From a virus, in IMG/VR virus record IMGVR_UViG_3300028274_000028, positions 1 through 32,649 of that record: 32,649 nucleotides of DNA; one strand, 5' to 3'. Under the pieces are notes generated by a model. The model ran no database searches. It was not told the origin of the DNA and saw only the letters and a list, made by a program, of their open reading frames with translations. Both the position numbers and the translations under genes were made by a program. Positions 21,684 through 29,640 of this stretch are shown here, one piece after another (positions within the stretch are counted from its first letter, which is position 1; each line of letters begins with the position of its first letter).

Positions 21684-22054
21684 TCCTCTAGCACCTCGGA
21701 GGATTCTGGAAAAACATCTGCATCAGTTTCTATCGAGTCCATCAACTCACCAAACAAACTACCAAAATCATCGCCCATATCCTCGGCACATATAATGTCG
21801 TTATCGGCATCAGTCTTATCACCAAGAGCAGGTGATACCATTGCTATTTTCATATAAGACTTCATGTATGCAATCTGCTTCTTGTAGTTCTGCTTTTCCC
21901 AAGGTGTTTGCTCTCCACCCTCAGATAGCATTGCCATAGCATCTGCACCCATTGCGTCCAACGCCATATAGCCTTGAACTTTGCGAACTTCATACTCACT
22001 GCCGTTGACAGTAATAACAAACCGATTCTTTTTTAGAATATCACTAACACTCAT
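21680..22054 (-). CDS. tail assembly chaperone, G-like
   Basis: 124 residues (MSVSDILKKNRFVITVNGSE at the start), acidic C-terminus. Position between tail tube and tape measure, and the overlapping -1-frame partner, are the defining context of lambda gpG-like chaperones, which keep the tape measure soluble while the tube assembles. The start is placed at 22054 (GGAGG six bases upstream), not at the TTG 12 nt earlier. A GC hairpin lies just upstream. Confidence 0.75.
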   Translation of the reverse strand: MSVSDILKKNRFVITVNGSEYEVRKVQGYMALDAMGADAMAMLSEGGEQTPWEKQNYKKQIAYMKSYMKIAMVSPALGDKTDADNDIICAEDMGDDFGSLFGELMDSIETDADVFPESSEVLEE

Positions 22055-22071
22055 TTTAGCCTCCAAGCTAA

Positions 22072-22091
22072 GGGGAGGTCAAAGCCTCCCC
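22072..22091 (-). terminator. GC hairpin between tail tube and chaperone genes
   Basis: Exact 7-bp arms GGGGAGG / CCTCCCC around a 6-nt loop, directly after the tail tube stop and 18 nt before the chaperone start. Only a short, mixed U-rich stretch follows, so it is probably a partial terminator or mRNA-stability element lowering downstream expression. Confidence 0.6.
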
Positions 22092-22100
22092 GTTGGTTAT

Positions 22101-23006
22101 TTACGCATTAAGAGCCGCCATGCTCCATGCGGTTGCTTCTACATTGATTGGGAACTCAGTCATTCCTGCACTAAGACTTGGTGGGTCACCAACTATACGA
22201 CAGTCCGTCAAAGTAACTTCACTTTGTCCTTCACCAACTATAATTGTGCCGAGGTCAAGGTTAGTGGTAGTGGCTGACAAAAACTGGTCAAGCACATCAA
22301 CTGAATCGAATCCAGTGTCGTCTGACAATTCAACTGTCATTGATAGCCCCATCGACCTGACTCCAGATTCTACTGGCTGATGAATCATGGACGCACCAAC
22401 AATAGCCCTGTCTCCACCCGTGTACTCACGGTTGGCATTGATTGTAATGTTTTTTGCACCGAGAGCCGTTCCGTCAATAGTAACCTCAGTTACCGCTGAC
22501 GGTGCAGCGATATTTGCAATATCCGGTGTACCGGTGGCTGGGCTAGAGACATCTTTGACACAATTCTGCCCAATGAATCCCATTGTAACAACGGGATAAT
22601 CATTAGGGTTAATCTCCATACTGAAACTGGTCGCTACAAGTCCTGTGTAGACATACCCTAAAGCAGTACTATATGCAGTCACAGCAGTAACGCTTGCGTT
22701 GGCCGGTGCGCCAGACATTGTGTATGCAGTTGCACCACCGCCAGTAAACATTGATTTCAGAAGCTCGTCCATCACGCTTGCTTCCTCTGACCAGTTGCAA
22801 GTAATCTCGCCATCAACAAATCTAGGCACACAGTCAGTGTTAGCTACTGGATTAATGCTCAGGTGAGCTGGTGCGATTAGAGTATTCTTTAGTGCTAAGG
22901 TTGAGCCGATACCAAATAGAGTATCATAACCCGAACCGGGGTCTGTGCCGTAAGTAGACTCTTTAGCTACAACGATACTTCCGTTGTTTCCTACGAAAAA
23001 AGCCAT
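22101..23006 (-). CDS. major tail tube protein
   Basis: 301 residues. MAFFVGNNGSIVVAKESTYG is typical of siphophage tail tube proteins, followed by strand-rich repeats with many small residues and a C-terminal Ig-like pattern (FDSVDVLDQFLSATTTNLDL). Gene order (tail terminator, small gene, tube, chaperones, tape measure) agrees. It polymerizes into the non-contractile tail tube. The ATG overlaps the previous stop (TAATG). The following hairpin may protect its mRNA, as high expression is expected. Confidence 0.85.
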   Translation of the reverse strand: MAFFVGNNGSIVVAKESTYGTDPGSGYDTLFGIGSTLALKNTLIAPAHLSINPVANTDCVPRFVDGEITCNWSEEASVMDELLKSMFTGGGATAYTMSGAPANASVTAVTAYSTALGYVYTGLVATSFSMEINPNDYPVVTMGFIGQNCVKDVSSPATGTPDIANIAAPSAVTEVTIDGTALGAKNITINANREYTGGDRAIVGASMIHQPVESGVRSMGLSMTVELSDDTGFDSVDVLDQFLSATTTNLDLGTIIVGEGQSEVTLTDCRIVGDPPSLSAGMTEFPINVEATAWSMAALNA

Positions 23007-23191
23007 TATTCATCACTCCCTGTCTCGCTTTTTTTAGCGACTTTCTTTGATTTGATTTCTTTCTTTACCAGCTCAATAGCCTTGAGTTTGATAAAGCCTT
23101 CATTGGTGGACTCAAATTCCTCGCCAGAACTCACTAAGCCGACTCCAGGGAGTACGAGTCCAATTTTACTAACATTCTTGTAGAGAGGCAT
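23006..23191 (-). CDS. small structural-cluster protein
   Basis: 61 residues: a beta-rich N-terminus (YKNVSKIGLVLPGVGLVSSG) and a lysine-rich C-terminal helix (VKKEIKSKKVAKKSET). Lies between tail terminator and tube genes with TAATG overlaps at both ends. Similar small proteins occur at this place in other siphophages; function unknown. Confidence 0.6.
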   Translation of the reverse strand: MPLYKNVSKIGLVLPGVGLVSSGEEFESTNEGFIKLKAIELVKKEIKSKKVAKKSETGSDE

Positions 23192-23658
23192 TACCAGTCC
23201 ACTCCTTGTCTATAGGTGATTGTTATAGGTTGAGCGAACATTCCCATTCCCTCTGCCAATAACATTCCTTCATCTGTTTCACAGTCTCCCCATTTGAAGA
23301 TTGTGCCAGAACCGATTGCTGTCTGGAAGTCATCTACATAGTTATGTATGCAACTCCTGACATCTTGTAATAGCTTATTCATTTCAAGCTGTATGTTGCC
23401 ATGTCCCTCTGTGACATAGCCCGTAATGATTATATCAAAATCCATATTGTATTGTCTGTTTGTGAAAGCATCTCCAAATCGCTCCGACCCAGCAGAGACC
23501 CACACAACAGGAGTGTCTTTTGCGTTATTATCAAGTGGCTCTGTGGTGACAATCGGAGAGGTGTTGTATCCACCTGCTATGCGAATAGTCTCAAGCCTTG
23601 CAAATATCAGGCTAAAGATACTGTTCCTCATGTTGTCTGTTATTTTTTGAATAGCCAT
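23191..23658 (-). CDS. tail terminator-like protein
   Basis: 155 residues. The N-terminal helix (MRNSIFSLIFARLETI), then PVVWVSAGSERF and the region YNMDFDIIITGYVTEG with the helix IQLEMNKLLQDVRSCI, is the arrangement of gpU-like tail terminators. These cap the finished tail tube and join it to the head. Position between the neck and tube genes agrees. Fold assignment is from pattern and context. Confidence 0.7.
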   Translation of the reverse strand: MAIQKITDNMRNSIFSLIFARLETIRIAGGYNTSPIVTTEPLDNNAKDTPVVWVSAGSERFGDAFTNRQYNMDFDIIITGYVTEGHGNIQLEMNKLLQDVRSCIHNYVDDFQTAIGSGTIFKWGDCETDEGMLLAEGMGMFAQPITITYRQGVDW

Positions 23659-24270
23659 TTATCTTCCTTCCAATACTGCAACGACTGCATCTTGGAATCT
23701 GTTTGTAGCTTTATCCATGATTGCTCTTTGAGCTTGAGCCAAGATGTCCCTCTTTGGTATCTTAACTTCCTTGACCAAGGTAAACTTTGGCTCTGCTGAT
23801 TTCTTACCAGTTATCAACATAGCAACTTTGCCGTCACCCTTTTTACGCTTCAAGTAAAACACTTTCTTATCCCTAAACTCACGAGGAGTCATCTTAACGC
23901 CCGGCAGTGGAATCCACATATAGTTGTCGCTTGTTATTCTGCCTCCATACTCATGAATACCTGCGTACTTATGCGCTCCTGCACCTCTTGTTCCAATAAC
24001 TGTATCGCCTTGCCTTTTGACGCTATCCTTAAATGCCTTCTTTAGGTCACCCGACCTAATACCAAGCCTGTCACGGCTTCTGTTTTTTGAATAGCCACCC
24101 TTATTGGGTATCATTTTGCCTTGATGTTCTTTCTTGAAATCACCAAGCACAATGCCCATTGTTTTTACTAAGCGACTCATGACTTGTTTCTGTGTCGCCC
24201 CGCTATCAATACCCTTAGACAGTAAACCAGCGGAAGGTCGTATTAGCTTAATTTCAGCAAAAGCCTTCAT
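23659..24270 (-). CDS. neck / head-tail joining protein (HK97 gp10-like)
   Basis: 203 residues. Helical N-terminus followed by the diagnostic HKYAGIHEYGGRIT (about 104-117) of HK97 gp10/minor-tail Z-type neck proteins, then MWIPLPGVKMTPREFR and a basic C-terminus. Such proteins bridge connector and tail. The start overlaps the stop of the adaptor gene by 4 nt, and it is immediately followed by the tail terminator. Confidence 0.75.
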   Translation of the reverse strand: MKAFAEIKLIRPSAGLLSKGIDSGATQKQVMSRLVKTMGIVLGDFKKEHQGKMIPNKGGYSKNRSRDRLGIRSGDLKKAFKDSVKRQGDTVIGTRGAGAHKYAGIHEYGGRITSDNYMWIPLPGVKMTPREFRDKKVFYLKRKKGDGKVAMLITGKKSAEPKFTLVKEVKIPKRDILAQAQRAIMDKATNRFQDAVVAVLEGR

Positions 24271-24830
24271 CGCATTATCCTATACTTTCTCCAAGCATCT
24301 TCAACTGAACTCACAATGCCACTCTGTGCATAGCTTACACTGTGACCCTCAAACGACTCACTGCTTATACCTGCACCACGACCACTCAGGCGATTGTTCT
24401 CAACCTGCATTTGCTCCAGTGCTGCCAGAACAATGTCACCGGGAATTGTAGCCCAGCCACCAGTGTATGTTACTTTAACATTCTCCTCATCTACACTTAT
24501 AGGAGTTGCTACACTGTGCATTGAAATGCGACCTACAGTATCAAGCGAGAAGTCATCACTGTCGTATGTGGTAGAAGCCACTCCGTTCTCAAGGAAGATT
24601 ACACTTGCTACTGCCGAAGCATAACTGTGCAACCATATAACGCTCGTACCATCACCACGCATGGTTTCAATAACCGATGCACTGTTTAATACGGTACGCT
24701 CTGTGTATTTGAGAAACTTCTCACTGACAGAGTTAATTAAAAGTGTTGCAGTTGTATCATTGTCTAAATTCAGAACCGCCTTAACATCCTCTATAGCTAC
24801 AATAGGGTCTGAGGTTAATGCTATTGCCAT
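24267..24830 (-). CDS. head-tail adaptor (gp6-like)
   Basis: 187 residues. IEDVKAVLNLDNDTTATLLI, the long helix SVSEKFLKYTERTVLN and the C-terminal LEQMQVENNRLSGRGAGISS with WRKYRIMR fit the gp6-like connector family, which forms a ring below the portal and readies it for the neck and tail. The central part is beta-rich (SVIWLHSYASAVASVIFLEN). Gene order supports the call. Confidence 0.75.
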   Translation of the reverse strand: MAIALTSDPIVAIEDVKAVLNLDNDTTATLLINSVSEKFLKYTERTVLNSASVIETMRGDGTSVIWLHSYASAVASVIFLENGVASTTYDSDDFSLDTVGRISMHSVATPISVDEENVKVTYTGGWATIPGDIVLAALEQMQVENNRLSGRGAGISSESFEGHSVSYAQSGIVSSVEDAWRKYRIMR

Positions 24831-24833
24831 ATC

Positions 24834-25166
24834 TTAACTCCCTGTAATCGGACTGCGAACATCAATAATAAACGCTTCCAAGTAATCTACTTTTGCTGAT
24901 TGATTCTCAAGTTTAACCTGTGCGTCATACTCACCAGAAGCACTTATCTCTGCTGATGTGGGCGTGTAGGTAAATGTACCTGCCACCGCTGACACTATAG
25001 TGCATGCACTGTCATCTATCTTTACCGTTGCTCCAAGTTTGGCTGAGATGGTCACAGTCAGGTTAGTTAAATTATAGACTACGCCATCGCTGTCCTTGGC
25101 GGTAAACTCAAGAGTCCTGCCGTCAGCTCCAATGTAAGTAACTATTACTTGTTTTGATTCTCTCAT
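24834..25166 (-). CDS. small Ig-like structural protein
   Basis: 110 residues forming one beta-sandwich: VTYIGADGRTLEFTAKDSDG, YNLTNLTVTISAKLGAT, then GEYDAQVKLENQSAKVDYLE. This resembles the N-terminal domain of BppU-like baseplate proteins and capsid/tail Ig decorations. Found between capsid and adaptor genes, so a head decoration or fiber role is possible. The ATG overlaps the preceding stop (TAATG). Confidence 0.55.
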   Translation of the reverse strand: MRESKQVIVTYIGADGRTLEFTAKDSDGVVYNLTNLTVTISAKLGATVKIDDSACTIVSAVAGTFTYTPTSAEISASGEYDAQVKLENQSAKVDYLEAFIIDVRSPITGS

Positions 25167-25642
25167 TAGCTACCGCCTCCTGAGTTTGGTTCTCCATAAA
25201 CCGGGATGTAGATACAGCCTTCGCAAATTGTTGTTGTTTCTGTATCCAGGTCTCCGTTTATGGGACTGAACTTAACCGTGAAATTACAATCTTGTCCCTG
25301 CATTTGTGGCGGTGTGTCAGCAGCAACGCTGACATGAGTTTTTGTGTATTCACTGTCGCACCAGAAATGTATATTATCTGCTGTTTTGCCACTGCCCCAT
25401 TCTATTACACACCACACTCTGCACACTCCACTCGTTGTGCAGTTTATTTGCAAAAGACCTGTGCCGCCAAGTCCTTCCGGTGCGGATGACGCATAGGTCC
25501 AACTCAATATCGATGCTTCTCCTGCGCCAATAGCATCACCTGCTGAAGCAACAATCAGTTCACCTGCGCCAGCAAGCAGGGGTGCGCTTGCATCGCGTCT
25601 CAAAACTGTCGTGTTCCCTGCTCCAGCCAACAAATCCATCAT
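25166..25642 (-). CDS. putative head decoration protein
   Basis: 158 residues (a second ATG at 25639 fits AAGGA better). Gly/Ala-rich N-terminus (MDLLAGAGNTTVLRRDASAP), a cysteine-containing beta-rich middle (LLQINCTTSGVCRVWCVIEW) and a glycine-rich tail. It directly follows the major capsid gene, the usual site of decoration or fiber genes, but no family is recognised. Eight cysteines is high for a phage structural protein and may mean metal binding or disulfides. Confidence 0.5.
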   Translation of the reverse strand: MMDLLAGAGNTTVLRRDASAPLLAGAGELIVASAGDAIGAGEASILSWTYASSAPEGLGGTGLLQINCTTSGVCRVWCVIEWGSGKTADNIHFWCDSEYTKTHVSVAADTPPQMQGQDCNFTVKFSPINGDLDTETTTICEGCIYIPVYGEPNSGGGS

Positions 25643-25656
25643 CTATCCTTTTATTA

Positions 25657-25722
25657 TCGAGGCAGAGCGTGAACCCTGCCCCGACATGGTGTACACCATT
25701 TACCGTGTGGAGGCTACACGGT
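25657..25722 (-). promoter_or_regulatory. three adjacent hairpins downstream of the capsid gene
   Basis: On the mRNA: ACCGTGT / ACACGGT (25702-25722), a perfect 14-bp palindrome ATGGTGTACACCAT (25686-25699), and TCGGGGCAG / CTGCCTCGA (25657-25684, one G-U pair). Together they fill the gap after the capsid stop. No long U-tract. A stability or partial-termination element is likely. Confidence 0.65.
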
Positions 25723-25733
25723 TAACTTATGCT

Positions 25734-26906
25734 CTACGCATCAATAGTTGCTTTACTCCATTGAGTTGGTTGCATAATTTCGTAATCACAGTGAGTGAAT
25801 ACTCGCATCCAAGTCTCGTTGGCTGTCCAACCAGTAGTTGCATAAGGGTTAAAGTCAACACTCATTTGACCGCTATTCGCAACCAGAATGTCTTTCAAGT
25901 TACCAAGAGCGATAAAGCCAGACATTTGTGGATGTGTGACAATTTCGTATCCATAGATTCTCGCAGGTTGCTCGTTAGCCGGGTCTGAGAACGAGAAGCC
26001 TGGAGTGGTTAGAATAGCACCAGAAGCTATAAGTCCCAAATACTCACCTTGAGTCATTAGGATTTGGTTTTCAGCAGGGTTGCCAGAAGGAGCGTAGTCA
26101 ACGATACATTCACCCAAGAAGGCAGCAACATCGTCAAACCCTAGGGTTGTAATAGCTGTCTGGTCATTAGTAGCCAGACCGCCATTAAGCAAACCATCAG
26201 TAGGTTCTGCGTTCTCTAAATCACCAGCAAGGATTGCGGTTTCTTTTGCAAGCAAAATGGAACGAGCCATTCTTGCCGACATGATACCACCAAAGCCAAT
26301 ATCAGGTGAATCAAGAAGCTCGTTAGCAATCTTGACATAAGAACCAAGCAATGCAGGGGTCAGTGTTGCTTGCGCAAATGTTGACTCGTCCTCGTCCATT
26401 GCAACACCCTGTCCAGTTGCTCGCCATGTAGCGATAGGCAACAGGAGGTCTTTATTGACTTTTAAGGTAGTCCCGGCAGGAACAGTTATCTGAGTGGTTC
26501 TTGGCAGAATGTTTCCATACGCATCGCCAATCCCAAATATCTCTTTTGCCAGAATGTCGTCTACCAAATAACCAGCAGTGGCATCAGTAGTAGTGGTGTA
26601 GTCATCGACATCTTTCTCATTAAAGCCAGCGGAGGTTTTGTTTGTCTTGTTGTGCTTAAACGCCTTGCTGATAAACTTTGACATCTCATGCTCAAAGTCC
26701 TGTGCACCTGACTTGCCATGCTCTGCTTCCAAATAAGCTCGCATCTCAACTACATCTTTTACTACTTGAGCATTGGATGTTTGTAGCTCTGAGAGGCTCT
26801 TTTCAACTTCTATTACAGACTTGGTTGATTCATCAACCTTGCCTACAGCTTTCTCGATTTGTTCAACGGCTTCGTTAAGCGCATTGTCTTTTGTTTCTTC
26901 ACTCAT
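25734..26906 (-). CDS. HK97-fold major capsid protein
   Basis: 390 residues. Residues 1-95 are a helical scaffold-like delta domain (VGKVDESTKSVIEVEKSLSE), removed by the protease in HK97. The capsid core follows: TDATAGYLVDDILAKEIFGI, ILPRTTQITVPAGTTLKV, ATWRATGQGVAMDEDE, then SYVKIANELLDSPDIGFGG (E-loop and P-domain), and YGYEIVTHPQMSGFIALGN near the end. It builds the icosahedral shell together with protease and portal upstream. Very secure. Confidence 0.95.
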   Translation of the reverse strand: MSEETKDNALNEAVEQIEKAVGKVDESTKSVIEVEKSLSELQTSNAQVVKDVVEMRAYLEAEHGKSGAQDFEHEMSKFISKAFKHNKTNKTSAGFNEKDVDDYTTTTDATAGYLVDDILAKEIFGIGDAYGNILPRTTQITVPAGTTLKVNKDLLLPIATWRATGQGVAMDEDESTFAQATLTPALLGSYVKIANELLDSPDIGFGGIMSARMARSILLAKETAILAGDLENAEPTDGLLNGGLATNDQTAITTLGFDDVAAFLGECIVDYAPSGNPAENQILMTQGEYLGLIASGAILTTPGFSFSDPANEQPARIYGYEIVTHPQMSGFIALGNLKDILVANSGQMSVDFNPYATTGWTANETWMRVFTHCDYEIMQPTQWSKATIDA

Positions 26907-26942
26907 TTTGAGTTATCCTTTTCAGGTTAAATTATTCTTATC

Positions 26943-27713
26943 TTATCTATCAGAAGTCAATCGCTGTAGGGCTGTTGCCAACCTACCCAAGACTTCATTT
27001 TCATCGGACTGCATCTCTTGCACAGCCTCAATAACTTCAACATTCTTTTCCTCTGAGTAGCTCATTGCTGACTCAATAGCCTTCAACCGTGCCTCAAGTT
27101 CGTCACGATAGAAACTCAACTCAGCTCGCAACTCCTCAACTTCTTTATTCTCTGCATGTTCATCTTTAACCAAGTTTGGATTGGCACTCAGAAACGACTT
27201 TGCAAAAGTGCTACTGTCTGCATTGGCAGGAACATTCACAACAGACACCTCATGTAGAGATGCTTCAAATATTTCCACACCACCAGCCCATTTGTCGCTA
27301 TCATCACGCCACGCCCACTTGTCGCCAACTGTCATAAAGCCAACGCTCCACTGGTCAAGGAAGCCTCGTTCCATCTTACCAGCGATACTAGCAGCGAACT
27401 CATCGTCAACATCAAACACATACGCCATGTGTAGAGCGTCATTGCCTTTGAATTTGTCGAGATATGCCTTGCCTTTACCGATGGCAGGAATCTGGTGTTC
27501 GTGTCCCCACAAGATACGACCATGCTTGTTGAATTTATCAAGCACCCAGCCTTTACCTTTATCGTTCTTACCTTGATGGATTATATCGTTATCCAAATCC
27601 ACATTGGCAGTTGAAACCAGAGCAGTGCCTTCTTTTGGTTTACTGCCACCTGATTTTGTGTCAATCAGTTTACTGCCCAGCATTTGTCCATCTTTTAATT
27701 CAATTAGAGACAT
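26943..27713 (-). CDS. prohead protease (U35/HK97 type)
   Basis: 256 residues. Start set at 27713, where AAGGAG is 5 nt upstream; the longer GTG start at 27719 is less likely. Catalytic segments: LWGHEHQIPAIGKGK (His near 66-68), GFLDQWSVGFM (Ser near 121) and LHEVSVVNVPANADS, in the order of the HK97 prohead protease. A long coiled-coil tail (VEELRAELSFYRDELEARLK) may serve in scaffolding. It would cleave the capsid delta domain during maturation. Gene is coupled to the portal stop. Confidence 0.9.
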   Translation of the reverse strand: MSLIELKDGQMLGSKLIDTKSGGSKPKEGTALVSTANVDLDNDIIHQGKNDKGKGWVLDKFNKHGRILWGHEHQIPAIGKGKAYLDKFKGNDALHMAYVFDVDDEFAASIAGKMERGFLDQWSVGFMTVGDKWAWRDDSDKWAGGVEIFEASLHEVSVVNVPANADSSTFAKSFLSANPNLVKDEHAENKEVEELRAELSFYRDELEARLKAIESAMSYSEEKNVEVIEAVQEMQSDENEVLGRLATALQRLTSDR

Positions 27714-27715
27714 AA

Positions 27716-29578
27716 TCACTCCTTCTCGATGTCTATGCCTAAGTCGAGGAGCTGTAACTGGAATCCTGTTTCGGAAACCATATCAGCCAGCTCATTCAAG
27801 TACGCATTTGTACCGTTAATTACCTTGTTATAGGTGTCTTTTCTTGCCTTGTCGTCAAGTGTGTCGACTTGACTGTCAACCAAATTGTTAACTATGTCAG
27901 GAAACAAGCCCTGCCACTTATCAATATCCGTAATTGTAACTGCACTTTTCAGCTCATCCCATGTAGCATCAGTAACATCTTTGTCACTTACGCACACAAG
28001 TGCCTTGATACAGCCCTCAAGCATTACTCTGCTTGCGAATTGCCCTACAATATCATCTAGTTTTTCTTGATTATATCCGTTTGATTTTTGATTCAGCAGT
28101 TCCCTACGCAATAGCCCTTTGTATTTCTTGGATACTCCAGCTATTCTGCGATTACATGGTATGCTGATGCTTGGATGCTTTACTCTGTCAAGTGGTAAAA
28201 TAGGAAGCGACTCGCCTACTGGCTCTATTGTCTGTTGTTGAGATTCACTCGGAATCCCCGTTTTATGTATAGGGATTTCAGAGGGAGTCACTTCGCTATT
28301 CTGTTTGATAGCTTTAGCTGGAGGTTGCTGGTTGCTATCGTTTGACCCAGCTAATATAGCTATATGTTCGCCTTCCGCAAGGACAGACATTGGAGCCATG
28401 TTAACAGGCATCAGACAATCTTCACTTGCAATGACATTACTCACATCAAAGCCTAGGTTTAGCCTACGATTTAGTTCGACCATAGGTACACCCATTTGGT
28501 AGAAAGTCTTTGCAGTATCCTTCCTCTCGGAGAGGTAGTCCTGCAGAGCGTCTATGGCTCGTATATCAAACCGGACATACACGCCATGCCTGCTTGCGAA
28601 GTACTTGTCAAAGCTATTTTCAAGCCCTCTAAGGAAAGGAAGCAATGTCTGCAACCAATATATCTTCATGTAGCCTCTGAATGTAGAATAATTACTTTCA
28701 TTAGCTTGACCAATCAAGGTCGGAGACATGCCATACACTTGACAGATTGTTTCAACTGCCGGCTGTCTTAATGTCAGCAACTCAACATCAGCTTTAGTAA
28801 AACTAGGAGGAATTATCTCAAGACCACCGTGAAGTAAAATATCATTTGGGGTTTGCCCAGTACCTCGGTGTCTGTTTTGTAATTTACCTAGCAACTGGTC
28901 GTGCTGGTCGCCAGTAAGTTCTTGTGCCGTCTTATATACAATGCCCGACTCACCGCCACGAGCTGTGATGCTTGAGTGAACGCTGTCTGTCTGCCTGGCT
29001 ATATTCATTGAGTCAACAGCAGCAGTTAGTGGTGCTTGACCTCGATACGGGTCATACGGAGATGGCAACCTATGAAATAATATCTCAGATGGTAGCTTGA
29101 CAAAATCTCGGTGTTCTTTTTGATAATGCCAGCCAACTAAATTATCTGTCTTGGTATCTATAATTTCTGACCAATTATTGCTATCATAATGTGAATACAT
29201 CTTAGTTGGGCTTTGGGCATCATCGAACACTGCCATCATGTCGCCACGAAGCAAAGCCATAATAACTATCTGTTGCAAAAACTGCTCTTGGCTTGTCCAT
29301 CCGTTAGGTTGCTCAAATAATCCCTGTATGGGTGTGGTCATGCCACTGTTCATGTCATCTGGGTCCCGCAAGAACAGCAATGGCACACTTGAGATGTCTA
29401 CAGCTTGTCTTCGCATACACGCATAGGCAGTTGCACTTGATTTGTAAGCACCGCCCACGCCACCACCAGACAGATTGCTATACGGCATCTCTTGCCCGGT
29501 TAGAAACATACTGTCTAAATCAAAGGATTTCCCTACCATTCTGCGTAGAGTTCTTTGAATAAAATTAGGCTTCTTCAT
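27716..29578 (-). CDS. portal protein (HK97 type, with C-terminal extension)
   Basis: 620 residues. The portal core covers about 1-400: AYKSSATAYACMRRQAVDIS, PNGWTSQEQFLQQIVIMALL, LPSPYDPYRGQAPLTAAVDS, then ICQVYGMSPTLIGQANESNY. HK97-like portals are usually near 400-450 residues; here about 200 residues are added after a proline/glutamine-rich linker, ending in a helical domain (DDIVGQFASRVMLEGCIKAL). The extension may be an internal head or ejection function. The dodecameric portal is the DNA entry point and terminase docking site. Confidence 0.92.
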   Translation of the reverse strand: MKKPNFIQRTLRRMVGKSFDLDSMFLTGQEMPYSNLSGGGVGGAYKSSATAYACMRRQAVDISSVPLLFLRDPDDMNSGMTTPIQGLFEQPNGWTSQEQFLQQIVIMALLRGDMMAVFDDAQSPTKMYSHYDSNNWSEIIDTKTDNLVGWHYQKEHRDFVKLPSEILFHRLPSPYDPYRGQAPLTAAVDSMNIARQTDSVHSSITARGGESGIVYKTAQELTGDQHDQLLGKLQNRHRGTGQTPNDILLHGGLEIIPPSFTKADVELLTLRQPAVETICQVYGMSPTLIGQANESNYSTFRGYMKIYWLQTLLPFLRGLENSFDKYFASRHGVYVRFDIRAIDALQDYLSERKDTAKTFYQMGVPMVELNRRLNLGFDVSNVIASEDCLMPVNMAPMSVLAEGEHIAILAGSNDSNQQPPAKAIKQNSEVTPSEIPIHKTGIPSESQQQTIEPVGESLPILPLDRVKHPSISIPCNRRIAGVSKKYKGLLRRELLNQKSNGYNQEKLDDIVGQFASRVMLEGCIKALVCVSDKDVTDATWDELKSAVTITDIDKWQGLFPDIVNNLVDSQVDTLDDKARKDTYNKVINGTNAYLNELADMVSETGFQLQLLDLGIDIEKE

Positions 29579-29590
29579 ATCTACCTTCTG

Positions 29591-29639
29591 TTAGACCATG
29601 TGTCTAAAGTCGTCTAGCTTAGACATCTAAAATGTCTAA
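29591..29639. promoter_or_regulatory. TTAGAC/GTCTAA inverted-repeat cluster
   Basis: Two exact hairpins, TTAGAC(5 nt)GTCTAA at 29591-29607 and TTAGACAT(5 nt)ATGTCTAA at 29619-29639, with a linking GTCTA-TAGAC pair between. This fills the gap between the terminase and portal genes. Regular spacing suggests protein-binding sites or RNA hairpins. Confidence 0.65.
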
Positions 29640-29640
29640 A

